This document shows positions 16,842 to 25,337 of a stretch of 64,000 nt of DNA, piece after piece. This stretch comes from an uncultured Eggerthellaceae bacterium (lineage in GTDB: Bacteria > Actinomycetota > Coriobacteriia > Coriobacteriales > Eggerthellaceae), in the NCBI GenBank assembly GCA_910589125.1, contig CAJURX010000009.1, forward strand, positions 1-64,000. Reading direction: 5' to 3'. Positions within the stretch are counted from its first letter, which is position 1, and every line of letters begins with the position of its first letter. Both the position numbers and the translations under genes were made by a program. Below the pieces are notes generated by a model. The model saw nothing but the letters and a program-made list of their open reading frames with translations. It searched no databases and had not been told where the DNA came from.

Positions 16842-19478
16842 CTAGAGGATCATGTTGCGGGCGATCTCCAATGCCTCCCCGATGCCTTCGGGATCCTTGC
16901 CACCGGCTTGGGCCATGGTGGGCTTGCCACCGCCACCGCCTCCGACGGCAGGACCCATGGCGCGGATCAGCTGAGCAGCATCGAAGCCCTTGGCAACGGC
17001 TTCATCCGTGCCCGCAGCCATCAGGAGCACCTTGCCCTCGGACGTTCCAGCCACGACGAGCGCACCCGGCTCTGGCATGCGGCTGCGGATGACGTCCCAC
17101 ATATGGCGCATGCCGCCTGCACGCTCTGCCGGGACCTGCGCGATGATGATGGGATACCCATTCGGCGCCTGCACCGCTTGATCCAGTAGCGCATTGATGC
17201 CGTCATCGGACACCGCTTCCTTGCCGCGCTTCGCTGCCTGCTGCAGCTCCTTGAACGACTTGAGGTTCGCTGCCGTGCGCTCGCTGACGTCGAAGATCGG
17301 CACCTTGAGCGCAGATGCGGTCTCGCGCAGCTCATCCTCCATCCGATTCACGTATTCCAGTGCGCCATAGCTGGTGACCGCTTCGATGCGGCGCAGGTTC
17401 GCACCCACGCTGGATTCGCTGGTGATCTTCACGAAGCCGATCTCAGCCGTATTGCCCACATGGCACCCGCCGCAGAGCTCTTGGCTGAAATCCCCTGCCG
17501 CGACCACGCGCACATGCTCGCCATACTTCTCGCCGAACAGCGCCGTGACGCCATGGGCGCGAGCCTCATCGAGCGTGGTCTCGTAGATGTCAGTGGGAAC
17601 GGCTTCCATGATCTTGTTGTTGGCGATGCGCTCCACATCGCGCATCTGCTCAGCCGTCATGGCCTCGAAGTGCGTGAAGTCGAAGCGGAGGCGGTCAGGG
17701 CCCACATAGGAGCCAGCCTGCTTCACGTGATCGCCCAACACCGTGCGCAGAGCTGCGTGCAGGATGTGCGTTGCGGTGTGGTTGCGCTCGATGGCATGGC
17801 GACGGTGCGCATCCACGATGGCCGCAACCTCATCCCCCGCGCGGACGCTACCCGAGCCCACCTTCACGCGATGGACATAGAGCCCCGCTTCAGGCGTGAC
17901 GGTGTCGAGGACGTATGCACGCGACGCGCCGTCCACGAGCTCTCCGGTGTCTCCCACCTCGCCGCCCATCTCAGCGTAGAACGGCGTCTGATCGAGGATG
18001 ACCTCGCCAGCCTGCCCCTCTTCGAGGGAAGCGACCTGCGCGCCATCCTTGACGATGGCGAGGACCTTCGCCGTGGCCGTCATCTCATCGTAGCCGCAGA
18101 AGGCAGTGGGACCGAACTGGTTGAGCAGGTCAGAGTAGACACCACCGTAGGTGGACCATGCTGCCTCAGCATCCTTCGCACCTGCATTCCGAGCACGCGT
18201 GCGCTGGTCCTCCATGGCCGCATGGAACGCATCCATGTCAACATCGAACCCGCGCTCACCGGCTATCTCAGAGGTGATCTCCACCGGGAAGCCATACGTG
18301 TCATGCAGGATGAACGCCACATCCCCTGAGAGGACCTTGCCGTCAAGGTCAGCGAGCGCATCTTCCAGATACGACTTGCCCTGACGCAAGGTCGAGCCGA
18401 ACCGCTCCTCCTCTGACAGGATCAGCTTGCGCTCGAGCTCGCGATTCTCCACGATCTCAGGGTAGACATCGCCCATGAGGCGAACGATCTCATCCACATA
18501 CTCGTTCAGGAACGGCCCATCCACCCCGATCAGATGCGCCTTCATGATGGCGCGGCGCAGCAGACGACGAAGGACGTAGCCACGCCCCTCGTTCGACGGG
18601 AGGATGCCGTCAGCGATCATGAACGTCACGGCACGCGAGTGGTCCGCCATGATCCTGAGCGCCAGGTCGGTCTGCGCGTCCTCTCCATACGTGACGTTCG
18701 CCAAGCGCTCTCCCACGGAGATGAGAGAGCGGAGCACGTCGGTCTCATAGTTCGACTGCACGCCCTGCATGATGGCAGCGATGCGCTCAAGGCCCATGCC
18801 CGTGTCGATGTTCTTCTTCGGAAGCTCCACCAGGCTGCCGTCCTCTTGGCCGTCATACTGGGTGAACACGCAGTTCCAGTACTCCAAGAAGCGATCGCAA
18901 TCGCATCCGGGCGCGCAATCGGGGCTGCCGCAGCCGAACTCGGGGCCCTGATCGAAGTAGAGCTCAGAGCACGGACCGCACGGACCCGTCGGACCTGCGC
19001 GCCAGAAGTTGTCATCTTCGCCGAGCCGTGAGATATGATCCTCGGGAACGCCGAGGTCCTTCCAGATCTCGATGGTCTCGTCATCATCCTCGAACACCGT
19101 GAAGTAGAGCTTGTCCATCGGAAGGCCCAGCTCATTCACGGAGAAGTCGAGCGCCCAGCGGCACATCTCGTGCTTGAAGTACTTGCCGAACGAGAAGTTG
19201 CCGAGCATCTCGAAGAAGCTCAGATGGCGACCCGTGGTGCCGATGATGTCGATATCGTTCGTGCGGACGCACTTCTGCACGGTCGTGGTGCCGACGTAGG
19301 GCTCCTCGAGCTGCTTCTGCTGGAGGAAGTACGGCTTGAACTGGACCATGCCCGCGCTCGTCAAGAGGAGCGAGGGATCATCGGGGATGAGGGATGAGGA
19401 CGGGCACCTCTTGCAGCCCTTGTCCTCGAAGTATCTGAGGTACGCTTCGCGGATCTGAGCGGTTGTCATGTATTCCAT
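16842..19478 (-). CDS. alaS: Alanine--tRNA ligase
   Basis: Class II synthetase charging tRNA-Ala. The aminoacylation domain opens with TTAQIREAYLRYFEDKGC and includes TSAGMVQFKPYF and GRGYVLRRLLRRA. The editing domain has HTATHILHAAL and CGGCHVGNT zinc ligands, and a C-Ala domain ends with the Gly-rich VGGGGGGKPTMAQAGG. About 878 residues, full length. ATG 19478 or 19469 is the start; the frame extends to 19637 through non-homologous sequence containing the promoter. First gene of the alaS-ruvX-mltG-yqeG-aroE run. Confidence 0.96.
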   Translation of the reverse strand: MEYMTTAQIREAYLRYFEDKGCKRCPSSSLIPDDPSLLLTSAGMVQFKPYFLQQKQLEEPYVGTTTVQKCVRTNDIDIIGTTGRHLSFFEMLGNFSFGKYFKHEMCRWALDFSVNELGLPMDKLYFTVFEDDDETIEIWKDLGVPEDHISRLGEDDNFWRAGPTGPCGPCSELYFDQGPEFGCGSPDCAPGCDCDRFLEYWNCVFTQYDGQEDGSLVELPKKNIDTGMGLERIAAIMQGVQSNYETDVLRSLISVGERLANVTYGEDAQTDLALRIMADHSRAVTFMIADGILPSNEGRGYVLRRLLRRAIMKAHLIGVDGPFLNEYVDEIVRLMGDVYPEIVENRELERKLILSEEERFGSTLRQGKSYLEDALADLDGKVLSGDVAFILHDTYGFPVEITSEIAGERGFDVDMDAFHAAMEDQRTRARNAGAKDAEAAWSTYGGVYSDLLNQFGPTAFCGYDEMTATAKVLAIVKDGAQVASLEEGQAGEVILDQTPFYAEMGGEVGDTGELVDGASRAYVLDTVTPEAGLYVHRVKVGSGSVRAGDEVAAIVDAHRRHAIERNHTATHILHAALRTVLGDHVKQAGSYVGPDRLRFDFTHFEAMTAEQMRDVERIANNKIMEAVPTDIYETTLDEARAHGVTALFGEKYGEHVRVVAAGDFSQELCGGCHVGNTAEIGFVKITSESSVGANLRRIEAVTSYGALEYVNRMEDELRETASALKVPIFDVSERTAANLKSFKELQQAAKRGKEAVSDDGINALLDQAVQAPNGYPIIIAQVPAERAGGMRHMWDVIRSRMPEPGALVVAGTSEGKVLLMAAGTDEAVAKGFDAAQLIRAMGPAVGGGGGGKPTMAQAGGKDPEGIGEALEIARNMIL

Positions 19479-19518
19479 GTACGAGAGTCTTTCTTGCCGA
19501 GGATATACAGTGCTCCCG

Positions 19519-19524
19519 ATTATA
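19519..19524 (-). promoter_or_regulatory. -10 element of alaS promoter
   Basis: A perfect TATAAT on the minus strand, 40 bases upstream of the alaS ATG. No strong -35 hexamer at 17 bases. No T-box antitermination signal was recognised in the short leader. Confidence 0.5.
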
Positions 19525-19641
19525 GCGGTGTTCCATGAAGGTTGCGTGTTGATGCTGCCCCGACCTTGCAGGGAGCGGACGGGCGCATGGGAGCGAGAGA
19601 GAGGGGGGTCGCATGAAGGAGGGAGAGGTCCCGACACGAAC

Positions 19642-19672
19642 GAGAAGAGGGCGCATCGTGCGCCCTCTTCTC
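19642..19672. terminator. Perfect 14-bp hairpin between alaS promoter and Ltp gene
   Basis: GAGAAGAGGGCGCA (19642-19655) and its exact complement (19659-19672) enclose a three-base loop. It lies 48 bases beyond the stop of the minus-strand surface-protein gene and upstream of the alaS promoter, the right place for a terminator isolating the two. No T-run on either side. Confidence 0.6.
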
Positions 19673-19719
19673 ATCTCAGTGCGATCATGCCTCTCTCGGT
19701 GCGACCTATCTCGCATGCA

Positions 19720-21318
19720 TCACAAACCGACCGCATCCGCTCCATATTCTGCCTGATCAGGCGTGAAGCCCTCGAATTCGAGCTGGTCGATGAGGCGTCC
19801 TCGCGAGAACGATGAGTGCTTCATGTAGCTCTTCGCCTTCTTCGCTGCCTGCTCGAACCAATCAGCCCCGCAATTGTCGACCGCATATACGGCATCCTCA
19901 TACGAGAACTGCTCGAACTCGAGCTGATCGATGAGGCTCTCGTAGGAGAATGAGGAATGGCTGAGATAGCTCTTCGCTCGCTTCAGGGCATTCGCTTCGC
20001 TCATGGTCGGTATCTTCATCCAGGTCGCTTCGACCGTCTGATCTTCGCTCACGTTGGCATACGTGCCCGACCAGCCATTGAACGAATATCCCTCCCTTGT
20101 CGGCTGAGATGGAGCAACAGCACCGCCACCTTGTTTGACCTGCTGCGTTTTGAGGACATTCCCCATCCCATCTGTGAACGTGACCGTGAAGACAGGTGCC
20201 CAGACCGCCTCTAGGATGACAGGCCCCTCAGCCTTGAATATGACGTACTTCCCATCAACGAGCTTGAGGTTGACACCCTCTCCCTCAGCCTTCGCCTTCC
20301 AGCCGTCGAGGACGAACCCTTCCTTCTTCAGATCCGCTGGCGGCACGACGACAGCACCACCAGCCTCATTGACCACGCTCTCCTGCGAGACCACGTTCCC
20401 ATCGCTCTCGAATGTCACCTCGTATTCGATCTGCGCGTCGCTCATTCGGGCACTGGCGACGATCGCATTCATAGTGGCCATGTACTTCGCATCCTGACCA
20501 TCACCTATCATCGCCATGCACGTGACATAGGAGCGCTCCATGGCCATCACCAGCAGATAGCCCTTGTAGCTCTCACCTTCGTTCTCCCAGCTCACCTCTG
20601 CGGTATACGCAGGAAAGCCTCCCACTGACATCGATTCAGCGCTCGATGATCTCTTCATATTCGCACCCGTGATGAATTCTTCGAATCGACTCGCATCGAG
20701 CTTGCCGAATGGCTCATAGGTGCCTTGGATCATGACTATCCCCGAGACTGGAGGATAGAGGTACACCACCTCTTCTCCCTCCGAATCCTTCTCTGAGGTG
20801 GACCAATCATGTGGATAAGAGAAGGTGACCGTATCGACCGTGACCTCTCTGTCGCATTCGAAAGGCTGAGGGGTGCTCACGCAAGAGGCTATGCCGACCA
20901 GGAAGAGGACTGCGATAACGGCTCCGATGGCGATCAATGCCTTTCGGGATCCGCCTTTGAGCTTCGCGGCGATGCCACCCCCAGATGCAGCGGCCGACGG
21001 ATCGCTCTTCAGGGGCTCTCCGGAGACAGATGTGCTCTCCTCGTGCTCGGCCGCTGATGCCTCCCCATCCTCTGATGCAAGCTCAGGTTGCTCCGCGCCA
21101 TCGGCACCCTCAGCATCGTCCAAGAGAAGGGCTCTATCCTCTCGCGACGCCCCTTCCGCTTGCATCGCATCGTCTCCCTGAGGCGCTTCGGCTTCTGCCG
21201 TCGTCGCTTCATCGAGCGCGGCTTCCACTGGAAGACTGCCCCCTTGGGCAAGCTCACCGCACTGAGGACAACGATTCGGAGTCCCTTCGATCTCTGACCC
21301 GCAAGATGCGCACTTCAT
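19720..21318 (-). CDS. Zinc-ribbon membrane protein with two Ltp repeats
   Basis: A 532-residue mosaic. Cys3, Cys6, Cys17 and Cys20 form an N-terminal zinc ribbon, followed by an acidic linker (to about 115) and one transmembrane helix (about 127-147). The outer part has a PsbP/LpqN-like domain (about 155-295), two beta-repeats ending in GW and EATW-type motifs that resemble Listeria-Bacteroides/InlB B-repeats (about 300-432), and two Ltp repeats (YLSHSSFSYESLIDQLEF and YMKHSSFSRGRLIDQLEF). Ltp modules are known from surface lipoproteins, including one that blocks phage DNA entry. Predicted to have a cytosolic ribbon and surface domains; role unknown. It has no close operon partner. Confidence 0.7.
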   Translation of the reverse strand: MKCASCGSEIEGTPNRCPQCGELAQGGSLPVEAALDEATTAEAEAPQGDDAMQAEGASREDRALLLDDAEGADGAEQPELASEDGEASAAEHEESTSVSGEPLKSDPSAAASGGGIAAKLKGGSRKALIAIGAVIAVLFLVGIASCVSTPQPFECDREVTVDTVTFSYPHDWSTSEKDSEGEEVVYLYPPVSGIVMIQGTYEPFGKLDASRFEEFITGANMKRSSSAESMSVGGFPAYTAEVSWENEGESYKGYLLVMAMERSYVTCMAMIGDGQDAKYMATMNAIVASARMSDAQIEYEVTFESDGNVVSQESVVNEAGGAVVVPPADLKKEGFVLDGWKAKAEGEGVNLKLVDGKYVIFKAEGPVILEAVWAPVFTVTFTDGMGNVLKTQQVKQGGGAVAPSQPTREGYSFNGWSGTYANVSEDQTVEATWMKIPTMSEANALKRAKSYLSHSSFSYESLIDQLEFEQFSYEDAVYAVDNCGADWFEQAAKKAKSYMKHSSFSRGRLIDQLEFEGFTPDQAEYGADAVGL

Positions 21319-21736
21319 CTCAGCTCCTTCCAGTCCCCTAGATGGCCTACAGAAGGATCCGAGAGCTCAACTAGGAGGACATCCGCCAGTCTCGCCAAAG
21401 AACTGAGGTTGCATACAAGCCACCATGAAGGCAGATGCCCTCCCGATCGGTGGCTCGAAGAAGATGATTCAGTTCTTTGGCGAATCGGATTATATCAGCA
21501 GGCTCCCATGCGCGACCGCATCAACTGAGCTGATCGAACCGCAGCAAAGGGAATGTCGAGGACAGAAGGAAGAGCGCACATTGCACGGAGGACGGTGACG
21601 ACTCCTTGATGGATGCATGCTGGATCGCATGAGGATGCATGGTCATCAGATGATGATCCGACGAGACACCTGCGTCAGATCCCCGTCAGATGGGGGCCTC
21701 ATGATATGCGGCATCCATTCAAGCGGAAGGAGCCCC
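21319..21736. other. Divergent intergenic region of 418 bp
   Basis: Lies between the leftward Ltp gene and the rightward Rpn gene. It contains the nested inverted repeat at 21392-21483 and otherwise no supported gene. Open frames starting at 21613 and 21617 are upstream extensions of the Rpn frame or chance. Confidence 0.5.
21392..21483. repeat. Nested inverted repeat of 92 bp
   Basis: Outer arms TCGCCAAAGAACTGA (21392-21406) and its perfect complement (21469-21483) enclose inner arms AGCCACC (21418-21424) and GGTGGCT (21449-21455), with the short palindromes GGCAGATGCC and CCGATCGG inside. It could form a cruciform or a long RNA stem. It lies upstream of both divergent genes, so it is not a simple terminator; a small mobile-element relic, a recombination site or a regulatory RNA are possible. 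Confidence 0.65.
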
Positions 21737-22567
21737 ATGACACGAGACCTCACCATCAAGGATTGGCCCATGTTCGACCGCGTCGTGCGCGATCCGGAGG
21801 TATGCGCTCTGATGCTCGAGACGATCTTGGGAATAGAGGTAGGCCATATCGAATACATCAGCGACGAGCATGCAGAGAAGCCATCCCTCAAAGGGCGAGG
21901 CGTCCGCATGGACGTGTTCGCACGATCGGGAGAAGCCGTCTATGACATAGAGATGCAGGCAGTGCGAGAGCCTCATATCATGCACAGGATGCGCTACTAC
22001 CAAGCAGCGATGGATAGCGCAGCGCTTCCCGAGGGATGCGCGTATCACAAGCTCCCAGAGAGCTACATCATCTTCATCTGCGACCATGATCCCTTCGCCC
22101 GAGGGCTTCCGCGCTACACGATCGAGCGCACATGCCAAGAGGATGGAGCAACACGAGCTGAGGACGGGGCGCATTGGATAGCGCTCAACGCCCCAGCTTG
22201 GGAGCAGGTATCCGATGCTCCGCTCTCCTGGCTGCTAGAATACGTCCACACCGGACGCGCTCAGGGCAAGCTCGCCTCCATCCTCGATGAGCGCGTCAGA
22301 TGTGCCAACGAGGAAGAAGCGTGGAAGGAGCAGGCCATGGGCTTCATGACGCTTGAGATGGAGATGCTCGTCAGGGAGGACGCAGCCCGAGAAGAGGGCT
22401 TCGCGAAGGGCGAGGCTGAGGGCCTCGCGGAAGGTGAGGCCCATGCTCGCGAGCGCTTCCAAGCGCTCATCGCCAAGCTGTCGGACGAAGGCCGCCTCGC
22501 AGAGCTCGAGAGCACAGCATCCGATCCGGGATCCATGGATCGGCTTATGGCGGAGCTTGGGGTCTGA
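21737..22567 (+). CDS. Rpn-type PD-(D/E)XK nuclease family protein
   Basis: Member of the recombination-promoting nuclease/transposase_31-like family, annotated in many genomes as a PD-(D/E)XK nuclease family transposase. The start MTRDLTIKDWPMFDRV is typical, and the catalytic core reads RMDVFARSGEAVYDIEMQ (Asp, then Glu-x-Gln) near residue 65. The C-terminal segment is a charged helical Gly-Glu-rich repeat (FAKGEAEGLAEGEAHA). 276 residues. GGAAGGAG before ATG 21737 fixes the start. Family members often occur in many variable copies; one relative promotes RecA-independent recombination. No terminal repeats define a transposon here. Confidence 0.85.
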   Translation: MTRDLTIKDWPMFDRVVRDPEVCALMLETILGIEVGHIEYISDEHAEKPSLKGRGVRMDVFARSGEAVYDIEMQAVREPHIMHRMRYYQAAMDSAALPEGCAYHKLPESYIIFICDHDPFARGLPRYTIERTCQEDGATRAEDGAHWIALNAPAWEQVSDAPLSWLLEYVHTGRAQGKLASILDERVRCANEEEAWKEQAMGFMTLEMEMLVREDAAREEGFAKGEAEGLAEGEAHARERFQALIAKLSDEGRLAELESTASDPGSMDRLMAELGV

Positions 22568-22570
22568 GCG

Positions 22571-22621
22571 GGAGCGCTCACCTGAGGACGAAAGCGCTCC
22601 GCACGGCATCCGCGCGGAGCG
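22571..22621. terminator. Convergent terminator with two alternative hairpins
   Basis: GGAGCGCT (22571-22578) pairs with AGCGCTCC (22593-22600); the overlapping CGCTCCGC (22595-22602) pairs with GCGGAGCG (22614-22621). The two stems share sequence and so exclude each other. The region separates the converging Rpn and AI-2E transporter genes, so each stem probably serves one strand. Confidence 0.5.
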
Positions 22622-22651
22622 AAGGATCGGATCAAGGGATGGATGCGCAGG

Positions 22652-24013
22652 CTATGAGCGCTTCCAGGGGAGCTTCCTCTTCTTCTTGGGCACGCGATCC
22701 AGGGAAGGCGAGGTAGCATCGAAGAACGGATCGACCTTCTCGTCGGGGGCCGGCGTTCCCTTGAAGAACACGCCATCGCGCGACACCACGCGCCGCTGCG
22801 TCTGCTTCTCGAAGTAGTACACGAAGCACGCCTTCAGCACGGCGACCAGCGGTATGGCGAACAGCATCCCCGCCAGAGACCCGAGCAAGCCATTCATGGC
22901 ACCGCCGATGGCACTGCCGCACATCATGGCGACCAACGTGAGCGCTGGATGGATGTCGACGGAATTGGACATGATCTTCGGGCTGATGAAGGTGTAGACC
23001 ACCTGCTGGATGAGGATAGTGCCTATGAGCGCGATGAGAGCCGTCAGCGGGCTGACGAAGATGGCGCTCACCGCAGCTGCAGCACCGCCGAGCCACGGAC
23101 CCACGATGGGGATGATGTTCAAGGTGCCCGTGATGACGCCCAGAGCGGGCGCATTCGGCACTCCCACAGCAGCGAACAAGATGCCGCACGCCGCCCCGAT
23201 GATGAGGCACTGGATGAGCGTGCCCTTGATGTATCCACCCATGATGCGCGTGAACGCGACATGCAGGAACCGCGCATCCTCATAGTGCTTCGGGCTGATG
23301 ACGCGCTTCGCCTCGCGACCGATGGACGGCAGCTCCATCAAGATCCAGAATGCCACGACCAGGGCGAAGCCGATGGCCATGGCTCCATTCGCGATGATGC
23401 CGCCGATGCCCATGACCGTGTTCGCCGCATTCGATGCGAACGAGGAGGCAGCACCGGTGACCGAGCTGGTCGCCTCCTGCACGAGATGTTGCACGGTATC
23501 ATTCCCGAGCAGGTCGGAATACCTGCCATAGACATCATTCGCCCACTTGGATGCTTGGTCGAGATACCCTGGCATGCTCTCTATGATGTTCATGAACTGC
23601 GCGTTCAAGCCGAACATCGGAGAGAACATCAAGAGCCCGATCCCACCGAGCACGGCGAACATGATCGCATAGGCGATAGCGGTGCCAAGGCCCCGATTCA
23701 CACCCTTCTCTTGCAGCTTGTTCACAATGCCGCGCAAGCAGAACACGAAGATGAGCGTCCAGATGAGCATCGAGACCGGAGCGGACAGGATGTTCAGCAG
23801 ATAGATCAGCACGCCCGTGAGCACGCAGATGCCGATGATGCACCAGACGTACACCGCTGCGCTCTTCACCTTCTGGCGGCGGGCCTCCACGCGCTCGGCA
23901 TCTGAGGTCGCGAGCTCACCTGAGCCCACGACCTCACCTGCGACCTCAGGCACCTGGTCTGCAACGTCCGCGACGGACACCGCCCGCATCGTCTCTTCGC
24001 TGCTCACAGGCAC
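22652..24013 (-). CDS. AI-2E transporter (PerM) family membrane protein
   Basis: 453-residue polytopic protein of the PF01594 family, variously exporters of AI-2 or sodium/proton antiporters. About eight hydrophobic segments are visible, with the family motif GVPNAPALGVITGTLNIIPIVGPWLGG-like stretch in the second half and a soluble tail. A charged N-terminal extension of about 45 residues precedes the first helix. The GTG start at 24013 directly abuts the upstream stop codon; a GTG at 24007 has AGG in front and may be the real start. Substrate cannot be read from sequence. Confidence 0.85.
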   Translation of the reverse strand: MPVSSEETMRAVSVADVADQVPEVAGEVVGSGELATSDAERVEARRQKVKSAAVYVWCIIGICVLTGVLIYLLNILSAPVSMLIWTLIFVFCLRGIVNKLQEKGVNRGLGTAIAYAIMFAVLGGIGLLMFSPMFGLNAQFMNIIESMPGYLDQASKWANDVYGRYSDLLGNDTVQHLVQEATSSVTGAASSFASNAANTVMGIGGIIANGAMAIGFALVVAFWILMELPSIGREAKRVISPKHYEDARFLHVAFTRIMGGYIKGTLIQCLIIGAACGILFAAVGVPNAPALGVITGTLNIIPIVGPWLGGAAAAVSAIFVSPLTALIALIGTILIQQVVYTFISPKIMSNSVDIHPALTLVAMMCGSAIGGAMNGLLGSLAGMLFAIPLVAVLKACFVYYFEKQTQRRVVSRDGVFFKGTPAPDEKVDPFFDATSPSLDRVPKKKRKLPWKRS

Positions 24014-24667
24014 CTACCGTGCATCGTTGGCAGCATCGGTCTCCACGGAGTCCACGATGCTCTGCCTGGTCTCGTTGAGCTGATCGTTGACCGCAGCGGC
24101 GGCCGCACGGCTCTCCTCGCGCTCAGCCTTGGCATGGGCGCGCTTGTCGGCCTCCTCGCGGAACGAATCCGCTGCAGCCGTCGTGGTCGCGTCGACGAAG
24201 TCGGTGATGGGATTCTGCGGATGCGACGTGCGTCCCTCCGAGCCGAGGTCCACGGACTCATCGCTCGCATAGCGCGGCTTGAACTTGGAGCGCACCTTCT
24301 TGGTCATGTTCGTCACGATGTCGAGCGGAGCGCTCGTGACGGAATCAACCGCGTCCACGGTCTTGGACACGCCACCAGTGATCTTGTTCACGTTCTCCAA
24401 GATCCCGTCGACCCGCATGAGCTCGAGATTCACCGAATCCACCGTGAGCGTGACCCTATCGACCAAGGGATCCACCTTGCCGATCGTGGGCTGCAGCTCC
24501 GTCACCATCTTATCCACGTTCTCAAGGGTGGGGTCCAGCTGCGCTTTCATCTCAGTCACGGTCGTGCGCATCTTGCGCATGGTGAGCGCGAGCTCCACCA
24601 CGAACCAGACGAGCGCCACGCCGACCACGATGTACACGATCGTGAGGATGATCGAGAATACGTCCAT
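24014..24667 (-). CDS. Single-pass membrane protein with coiled-coil, DUF948-like
   Basis: 217 residues. One transmembrane helix at residues about 4-26, then a long predicted helical region with heptad-like spacing (MKAQLDPTLENVDKMVTEL and repeated VD-x-V units), and a charged, Ala-rich cytoplasmic or extracellular tail. It resembles DUF948 general-stress proteins. ATG 24667 has AAGGAGAG directly upstream. It is abutted by the transporter gene and probably works with it or in envelope stress. Function unknown. Confidence 0.6.
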   Translation of the reverse strand: MDVFSIILTIVYIVVGVALVWFVVELALTMRKMRTTVTEMKAQLDPTLENVDKMVTELQPTIGKVDPLVDRVTLTVDSVNLELMRVDGILENVNKITGGVSKTVDAVDSVTSAPLDIVTNMTKKVRSKFKPRYASDESVDLGSEGRTSHPQNPITDFVDATTTAAADSFREEADKRAHAKAEREESRAAAAAVNDQLNETRQSIVDSVETDAANDAR

Positions 24668-24703
24668 AGGGCTCTCCTTCCCTTCGCGTTTGCATCGCAA
24701 GCG

Positions 24704-24709
24704 ACTATA
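24704..24709 (-). promoter_or_regulatory. -10 element upstream of DUF948-like gene
   Basis: TATAGT on the minus strand 37 bases before the ATG at 24667. No good -35 was found. It would drive the two-gene transporter operon. Confidence 0.35.
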
Positions 24710-24780
24710 TCACTCATCCGCTCATCGAATGGATGTCGAAACGCGCCAGTAAGCTGGCCGTCACCAGACGGTTTGCTTGC

Positions 24781-25329
24781 TCAGGAAGCAGCGAGCAGAG
24801 CTCCCAGCGTCCGGAAATCCGCTTCCAGCGCCTCCTGCTTGCTGGGGTCATAGAGAGCCGCAGCGGGATGATAGACAGGGAGCACCTTGAAGCGGCCCAC
24901 CTGGTGCACCTGGCCGCGCAGGCGCGTGATGCCCATATCGGTCTTCATGATGTGGCGCGCAGCGAAGTTGCCCAGCGTCACGATGACCTCTGGCTCGATG
25001 AGCTTCGCCTGGTCATGGAGGAAGTGGGCGCACGCCTGGATCTCCTCGACGCGCGGATCGCGATTCCCAGGTGGGCGGCACTTGAGGACGTTCGCGATAT
25101 ACACCTCATCGCGCGCAAGGCCCGCGATCCCCAAGAGCGAATCCAGGTTCTTCCCGGCAGCTCCCACGAAGGGACGCCCCTCCAGGTCCTCGTTCTTGCC
25201 CGGAGCCTCGCCCACGATCATGACGCGCGCATCCTCGGGACCTACGCCGAACACAACGTTCGTCCGGCTCTCCCACAAAGGGCACGCCTGGCACGAACCC
25301 GCCTCGCATGCCAATCCTGCAAGATCCAC
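24781..25329 (-). CDS. Uracil-DNA glycosylase, type 4 (iron-sulfur)
   Basis: Removes uracil from DNA in base-excision repair. Family 4 marks are clear: CQACPLW and KCRPPGNRDP supply the iron-sulfur cysteines, GEAPGKNEDLEGRPFVG is motif A and LPVYHPAAAL motif B. 182 residues. The GTG at 25329 is chosen because GGAG precedes it by five bases and it begins eight bases after the alr stop; the open frame to 25392 overlaps alr. Confidence 0.93.
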   Translation of the reverse strand: MDLAGLACEAGSCQACPLWESRTNVVFGVGPEDARVMIVGEAPGKNEDLEGRPFVGAAGKNLDSLLGIAGLARDEVYIANVLKCRPPGNRDPRVEEIQACAHFLHDQAKLIEPEVIVTLGNFAARHIMKTDMGITRLRGQVHQVGRFKVLPVYHPAAALYDPSKQEALEADFRTLGALLAAS

Positions 25330-25337
25330 AAGGGCTC

